Of a stretch of DNA of 64,000 bases, positions 60,028 through 64,000 are shown piece after piece (position 1 is the first letter of the stretch; each line of letters starts with the position of its first letter). Below the pieces are notes generated by a model that was not told the DNA's origin, did no database searches, and saw only the letters and a list, made by a program, of their open reading frames with translations. The DNA comes from Streptomyces nojiriensis (GTDB taxonomy: Bacteria; Actinomycetota; Actinomycetes; Streptomycetales; Streptomycetaceae). The DNA lies in the NCBI RefSeq assembly GCF_017639205.1, contig NZ_CP071139.1:558001-622000 (forward strand), read 5' to 3'. The position numbers and the translations under genes are program-made.

Positions 60028-62157
60028 ATGACGGCGGAGACGGCACAGCGGTGGGGTTCGACCCTCGATTCGGTCGTGGTGTACGCGCAGGGCGCGGTCT
60101 GCCGCCGGCTGGTCCGGGGCAGCGTGCCGGCGGACGGACGGGTACGGGTGATGGGGCTGCCCCGCTCGCTCGACCCGGGCTCGCTTCGGGCGAGTGTGCT
60201 GGGCGCCCCCGGGGTGCGCGTGACCGAGGCCCGGGTCGAGGTCGAGGCCGCCCCGCGCGGCACCGGCGGCGCACCCGATGTCCTGCGGCGCGAGGTCGAA
60301 CGGCTGCGCGACGAGTACGCGGCGGCGCAGGGCCGCCGGGACCGGCAACAGGTGCTGATCGACGAGGTCAGGGCCCTGCGGCCGGTGCCCCCGGCCCCTG
60401 ACCCCGAGGCCCCGCACCGCCGTACCCCGGTCGACGCGTGGCTGGAGCTCGCCGACTTCACCGAAGGGCGGCTGACGGCGCTGCACGCCCGGCTCGTCGA
60501 GCTGGAGGACGCGCTGCGCCTCGCCGGGCACGAGCTCGGCGTCGCCGCGGACCGGCTCGCCCGCGCCTCCACCGACGCTCCGCAGGCGCACGTGGAGACC
60601 ACGGTCTCCGCGCTCCTGACCCTCGCCACCACGGGGGACGCGGAGGGCGACGCCGGGGAGGTCGAGCTGGAGTTGGAGTACGGGGTTCCGGGAGCCGTCT
60701 GGGTACCGGCGTACCGGCTCACGCACCGTCAGGGCGACGGCGACGGCCGTCTGGTGCTGCGCGCCTCGGTCGCCCAGCGCACCGGCGAGGACTGGACCGG
60801 TGTGCGCATCGCGCTGGCCACCGCCGACCTGCGGCGCCGCACCGACCTGCCGAAGCTCCGTTCGGTCCGGATCGGGCGCCGGCAGGCCGCCCCCGCGCCG
60901 TCCGGCTGGCGCGAGCCTCCGGCGGGTCTCGCCGACCTGTTCACCGGCTACGAGGCGGCCGGCCCCGGCCGCGCTGCCGTGACCGTCCCGCCCCCGGCCG
61001 TCAGGGCCGGCTCCGCGTCCGGTCCCGTACCGCCGCCCCCGCCACCACCACCCGCCCCGGCGACTGCGGCCGCGCCCGCGCCGCAGGGCTACGGCGCACT
61101 CCCGGTGCCCGGCGGCGCGTACGGCGCCGTCGCGGACGGCGTCGGCGGCGCGCTGCCCGCTTTCGCCCAGCCTGCCCGCCCGCGGCCGGCGGGCAGGCCG
61201 CGGGGCGGCGGCGCGGCCTTCGGCGGGGCCCCCGCTCCCGCGGCTCCCGCGGCCCCCGGCCGGGCCGCTCCCCCGGCGCCCGCACCGGCTCCGACGCCGG
61301 AACCGCAACCGGTGGCCGGTCCTCCGCAGCCGAGCGGCGCCGAACTCGACTACGCCGCCCTCGTCCTGTGCGGCGCCGCCGAGCAGGGCGGTCGCAGGGG
61401 CCGGCTGTTCCCCGGCTCCCCCGCCGACCCGGTGGCGGCCGAACACCGCCGCCGCGCCGAGGCGGTGGGCGGGCTGCCGCTGCCCGGGCACGCCGTGCGG
61501 CCCCGTGAGTCGGCGGGTTCCTTCGACCACCGCTTCGATGCCGCCGCCCGCGCCGACATTCCGTCGGACGGCACCTGGCACACCGTCACCGTCGGGGAGA
61601 TCCCGGTCGGTCTGCGCACCGAGTACGTGTGCGTGCCGTCCGTGGAGCAGACCGTGTACGCGACGCTGGTGCTCTCCAACGCCACCGACCAGGCGCTGCT
61701 GGCCGGCCCGGTGGAGGTCACCGTCGGTGAGGACTTCCTGCTGACCGCCGCCCTGCCCACCCTCGCCCCCGGCGGGGTCCGCCGGGTGGGGCTCGGACCC
61801 GCCGAGGGCGTCCGGGTCACCCGTCGTACGAACCTGCGCGAGTCGACCTCGGGCCTGCGCAACAACACCACGGTGCTCGACCACCAGGTCCACGTGGAAC
61901 TGGCCAACCGGCTCGCCGGTCCCGTCACCGTCGAGGTCCACGAGCGGGTGCCCGTCACCTCCGATCCGGACGTCCGGATCGAGGAACGCGCCGGCTGGAC
62001 GACACCCGAGGCCGGCGCCGGACCGGAACACCACGCCCCGGGCACCCGCGTCTGGCGGGTGGACCTGCCCGCCGGGGGGACCACCGCCCTCGACGGCGGC
62101 TACGAGATCCGCATCCCGGCCGGCAAGGCCCTGGTCGGCGGCAACCGCAGGAGCTGA
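60028..62157 (+). CDS. DUF4139 (MuiA-like) protein with disordered insert
   Basis: A 709-residue protein with an N-terminal DUF4140-like segment (residues about 10-85, LDSVVVYAQGAVCRRLVRGSVPADG), a coiled coil (about 85-190), a first DUF4139 part (about 200-300, GAVWVPAYRLTHRQGDGDGR; QRTGEDWTGVRIALATA), a long Pro/Ala/Gly low-complexity insert (about 330-445, with a run of prolines) and the rest of DUF4139 (about 470-705, PVGLRTEYVCVPSVEQTVYAT; TTVLDHQVHVELANRL). MuiA-like proteins affect mucoidy in Azotobacter; in actinobacteria they are uncharacterised. The next gene is a second DUF4139 protein, eight bases downstream. Confidence 0.85.
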   Translation: MTAETAQRWGSTLDSVVVYAQGAVCRRLVRGSVPADGRVRVMGLPRSLDPGSLRASVLGAPGVRVTEARVEVEAAPRGTGGAPDVLRREVERLRDEYAAAQGRRDRQQVLIDEVRALRPVPPAPDPEAPHRRTPVDAWLELADFTEGRLTALHARLVELEDALRLAGHELGVAADRLARASTDAPQAHVETTVSALLTLATTGDAEGDAGEVELELEYGVPGAVWVPAYRLTHRQGDGDGRLVLRASVAQRTGEDWTGVRIALATADLRRRTDLPKLRSVRIGRRQAAPAPSGWREPPAGLADLFTGYEAAGPGRAAVTVPPPAVRAGSASGPVPPPPPPPPAPATAAAPAPQGYGALPVPGGAYGAVADGVGGALPAFAQPARPRPAGRPRGGGAAFGGAPAPAAPAAPGRAAPPAPAPAPTPEPQPVAGPPQPSGAELDYAALVLCGAAEQGGRRGRLFPGSPADPVAAEHRRRAEAVGGLPLPGHAVRPRESAGSFDHRFDAAARADIPSDGTWHTVTVGEIPVGLRTEYVCVPSVEQTVYATLVLSNATDQALLAGPVEVTVGEDFLLTAALPTLAPGGVRRVGLGPAEGVRVTRRTNLRESTSGLRNNTTVLDHQVHVELANRLAGPVTVEVHERVPVTSDPDVRIEERAGWTTPEAGAGPEHHAPGTRVWRVDLPAGGTTALDGGYEIRIPAGKALVGGNRRS

Positions 62158-62165
62158 CACCCATC

Positions 62166-63731
62166 ATGTCCACGGCCCCGAAGCCGATCGCCCTTCCCGT
62201 CACCGCCGTCACCTGCCTGGAGGACCGCGCCCACGTCGAGCGCACCGCCGTACTGGACCTGGAGGCGGGGGTCCAGCGGCTGCGGCTCGGTCCGGTCAGC
62301 GCGCTGGCCGTCGACCGCACCCTGCACGCCGAGCTGGCCGCCGAACACCGGGCCACCGTGCTCGACGTACGGATCGTCCGCAGCTGGGAGCCGCGCGGGC
62401 CGCTGCCGTCCGCCGACGAGGACTCCGCCCTGCGCCTGCGCGTGCACGCCCTCGAAGAGGACCAGCTCGCCCTGGGGCAGCTGCGCGACCGGCTGCACGC
62501 CCGGCTCGACGTGCTCGGCGGCCTCGCCGCCGATCTGCTGCGGGAGATCGGCGAGGGCGCCGGCTCCGGGGAGACCGACGGGGCCCGCTGGGCTCGCGAG
62601 ATGGACCGGGTGGACGGGGAGCGCGATGCGTACGGTGAGCAACTGCGCACCGTCGACGCCCGGTTGGCCGCCCTTGCCGTGGAGCTCGGGGAGACCCGGC
62701 AGGCCATGGACCGCTCCGAGACCGAGCCCGCCGAGCTGGTGGGTCATATCGAGCTGACCGTGGACAGCGCGGCCCCCGGTCCGGCCCGGCTGCGCCTGAG
62801 CCACCTCACCCCGTGTGCGCTGTGGCGGCCCGCCTACCGGGCCGTCCTGGACGGGGACTCGCTGACGCTGGAGACCGACGCGATGGTCTGGCAGCGCACC
62901 GGCGAGGACTGGTCCGACGTGCGGCTGACCCTGTCGACGGCCCGGTCGGCGCTGGCCACCGAGCCGCCGCGGCTGGACGAGGACCGCCTCACGCTGGGTG
63001 ACCGCACGGCGGCGGAGCGCCGTACGGTCGACGTCGAACTGCGCGAGGAGGAGATCGGGGACCTCGGTCCGGCGGCTCCGGTGCTCGGCCTGCCCGGGGT
63101 GGACGACGGGGGCGAGGCGCGGGTGCTGCACTCCCCCGCACCGGTCTCCGTACGCGCGGACGGCCGCGCCCACCGGGTGCCGCTCTCCGCCTTCAGCACG
63201 GCCGCGAGCAGCGAGTACGCCTGCTCCCCCGAGCTGTCCCCGCTGGTCACCCGGGTGGTGTCGTTCGACAACCGGTCCGGTCACGCGCTGCTGGCGGGTC
63301 CGGTGGACCTGGTCCGCGGCAGCGGGTTCGGCGGCCGCGGCACGCTGGACTTCACCGCCCCGGGCGCCCCGGTCGAGCTCGCCTTCGGCAGCTGCGACGA
63401 CCACAGGGTGGTCCGGTACGCCGAGGAGTCCCGCGACTCGGCCGGATTCACCCAGCGGACGGTGGTCACGCGCACGGTCCGGCTACACCTGTCCCGGTTC
63501 TCCGCCCCCGGGGACCACGGCGAACGGATGGTCGTCGTCCGGGAGCGGATCCCGGTCTCGGAGGTCTCGGCGGTGGAGGTGCGCCTGCGCAAGGAGGCCT
63601 GCTCGCCGGCGCCGGACACGGTCGATTCCGAGGGCATCGCCCGCTGGAACGTGCCGCTCGCGCCGGGCGGCCGCCGGACGGTCACCCTGGTCTACGAGCT
63701 GTCGGCGAGCGCCAAGGTCACCGGGCTCTGA
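62166..63731 (+). CDS. DUF4139 (MuiA-like) protein, partner of the preceding gene
   Basis: A 521-residue protein of the same family without the Pro-rich insert: LPVTAVTCLEDRAHVERTAVLDLEAG (residues about 10-35), coiled coil (about 95-190), PCALWRPAYRAVLDGDSLTL and WQRTGEDWSDVRLTLSTAR (about 218-262), SPLVTRVVSFDNRSGHALLAGPVDLVRG and a final GGRRTVTLVYELSASAKV. It starts eight bases after the previous stop, so the two are co-transcribed and probably form a heteromer. Confidence 0.87.
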   Translation: MSTAPKPIALPVTAVTCLEDRAHVERTAVLDLEAGVQRLRLGPVSALAVDRTLHAELAAEHRATVLDVRIVRSWEPRGPLPSADEDSALRLRVHALEEDQLALGQLRDRLHARLDVLGGLAADLLREIGEGAGSGETDGARWAREMDRVDGERDAYGEQLRTVDARLAALAVELGETRQAMDRSETEPAELVGHIELTVDSAAPGPARLRLSHLTPCALWRPAYRAVLDGDSLTLETDAMVWQRTGEDWSDVRLTLSTARSALATEPPRLDEDRLTLGDRTAAERRTVDVELREEEIGDLGPAAPVLGLPGVDDGGEARVLHSPAPVSVRADGRAHRVPLSAFSTAASSEYACSPELSPLVTRVVSFDNRSGHALLAGPVDLVRGSGFGGRGTLDFTAPGAPVELAFGSCDDHRVVRYAEESRDSAGFTQRTVVTRTVRLHLSRFSAPGDHGERMVVVRERIPVSEVSAVEVRLRKEACSPAPDTVDSEGIARWNVPLAPGGRRTVTLVYELSASAKVTGL

Positions 63732-63860
63732 GCGGAGCGGAGCGGCGGCCGTGACCGACGGCCGACCCGGACGGCTGTGGGCGGCTACGACGGCGCGCTG
63801 AAGCGCCGCTTCCACGCGAGGGGTCGGGCCGCCCGGTCCGTTTTCCGGATCTGACGCCGC

Positions 63861-64000
63861 TCAGGGCGTCACGAGGCGGTCGACCTCGGCGTCGAAGAGC
63901 AGGGCCGGGTCCAGGCCCATGCCGGTGAAGTGGCCCGCCAGTTCCAGGGACAGCACGCCGTGCAGGCGGCTCCAGAAGGTCAGGGCCAGGCGCAGCGCCG
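63861..64000 (-). CDS. TetR-family regulator, C-terminal end (runs off the window)
   Basis: The last 46 codons of a minus-strand gene: ALRLALTFWSRLHGVLSLEL, AGHFTGMGLDPALLFDAEVD and RLVTP. The WSRLHGVLSLEL block is the WHG-type C-terminal domain of TetR regulators. The helix-turn-helix lies outside the window. Confidence 0.75.
   Translation of the reverse strand, partial: ALRLALTFWSRLHGVLSLELAGHFTGMGLDPALLFDAEVDRLVTP

Overview
The window is very GC-rich actinobacterial DNA and almost certainly comes from a Streptomyces chromosome, probably an arm-proximal accessory region. The support is GTG and TTG starts, GTGA/ATGA gene overlaps, leaderless-type promoters, Tat and lipobox signals, many SpoIIE-type phosphatases, and a rifampin monooxygenase (rox) that reads like the Streptomyces Rox proteins and carries a rifamycin-associated element upstream. 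No tRNA, rRNA, CRISPR array or replication origin was seen, and no complete secondary-metabolite cluster.

Layout. 0-12.4 kb is a metabolic and regulatory mixture: a PRC-barrel protein, an MpaB-type oxygenase, a winged-helix regulator and EamA exporter that share a 16-bp operator, a PanE-type reductase, a flavin monooxygenase, a cytochrome P450, a SpoIIE-type phosphatase coupled to an M15 peptidase, and a divergent hemC. 12.4-18.1 kb holds an FHA/Ser-Thr kinase pair, a secreted M23 peptidase fused to a seven-blade propeller, and a Tat-exported esterase. 18.2-24.7 kb has an SDR, an AraC regulator, rox with its element, and a secreted subtilase with a P domain. 25.5-29.8 kb has a membrane protein, a coupled gene pair sharing an amyloid-like VQxGxGNxQ motif, a VOC protein, a lipoprotein dioxygenase and a YbaK deacylase.

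29.9-45 kb is a stress-signalling region. It contains a poly-HAMP hybrid kinase coupled to an ANTAR-PP2C phosphatase, two STAS proteins, a SigB/SigF-type sigma factor, two HATPase anti-sigma-like proteins, and small stress-type proteins (CsbD, DUF6131, DUF6328, DUF1206, SRPBCC and a second PRC-barrel protein). The likely logic is partner switching: phosphatases and kinases set the phosphorylation of STAS antagonists, which frees the sigma factor. This is inferred from domain content.

45-50.8 kb is ordinary chromosome: VOC, YihY, DoxX, a GntR/YtrA regulator with its coupled DUF1648 partner, and secreted proteins. 50.0-57.3 kb is a decay zone. It has a frameshifted small gene, a DUF4262 gene broken in a C-run, an intact-ended IS5-type element carrying an opposite-strand passenger gene and flanked by TTA duplications, a DUF4265 pseudogene with internal stops, and two oppositely oriented fragments of one transposase family around a secreted protein. 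57.3-64 kb has a further SpoIIE-type phosphatase, a YjbR/MmcQ protein, a tandem pair of DUF4139 proteins and the 3' end of a TetR regulator.

The best candidates for something undescribed are the amyloid-motif pair (26483-27642), in which a soluble helical protein and a membrane-anchored ricin-B lectin share a homotypic-interaction-like motif, and the passenger-carrying IS5-type element (51528-52924).
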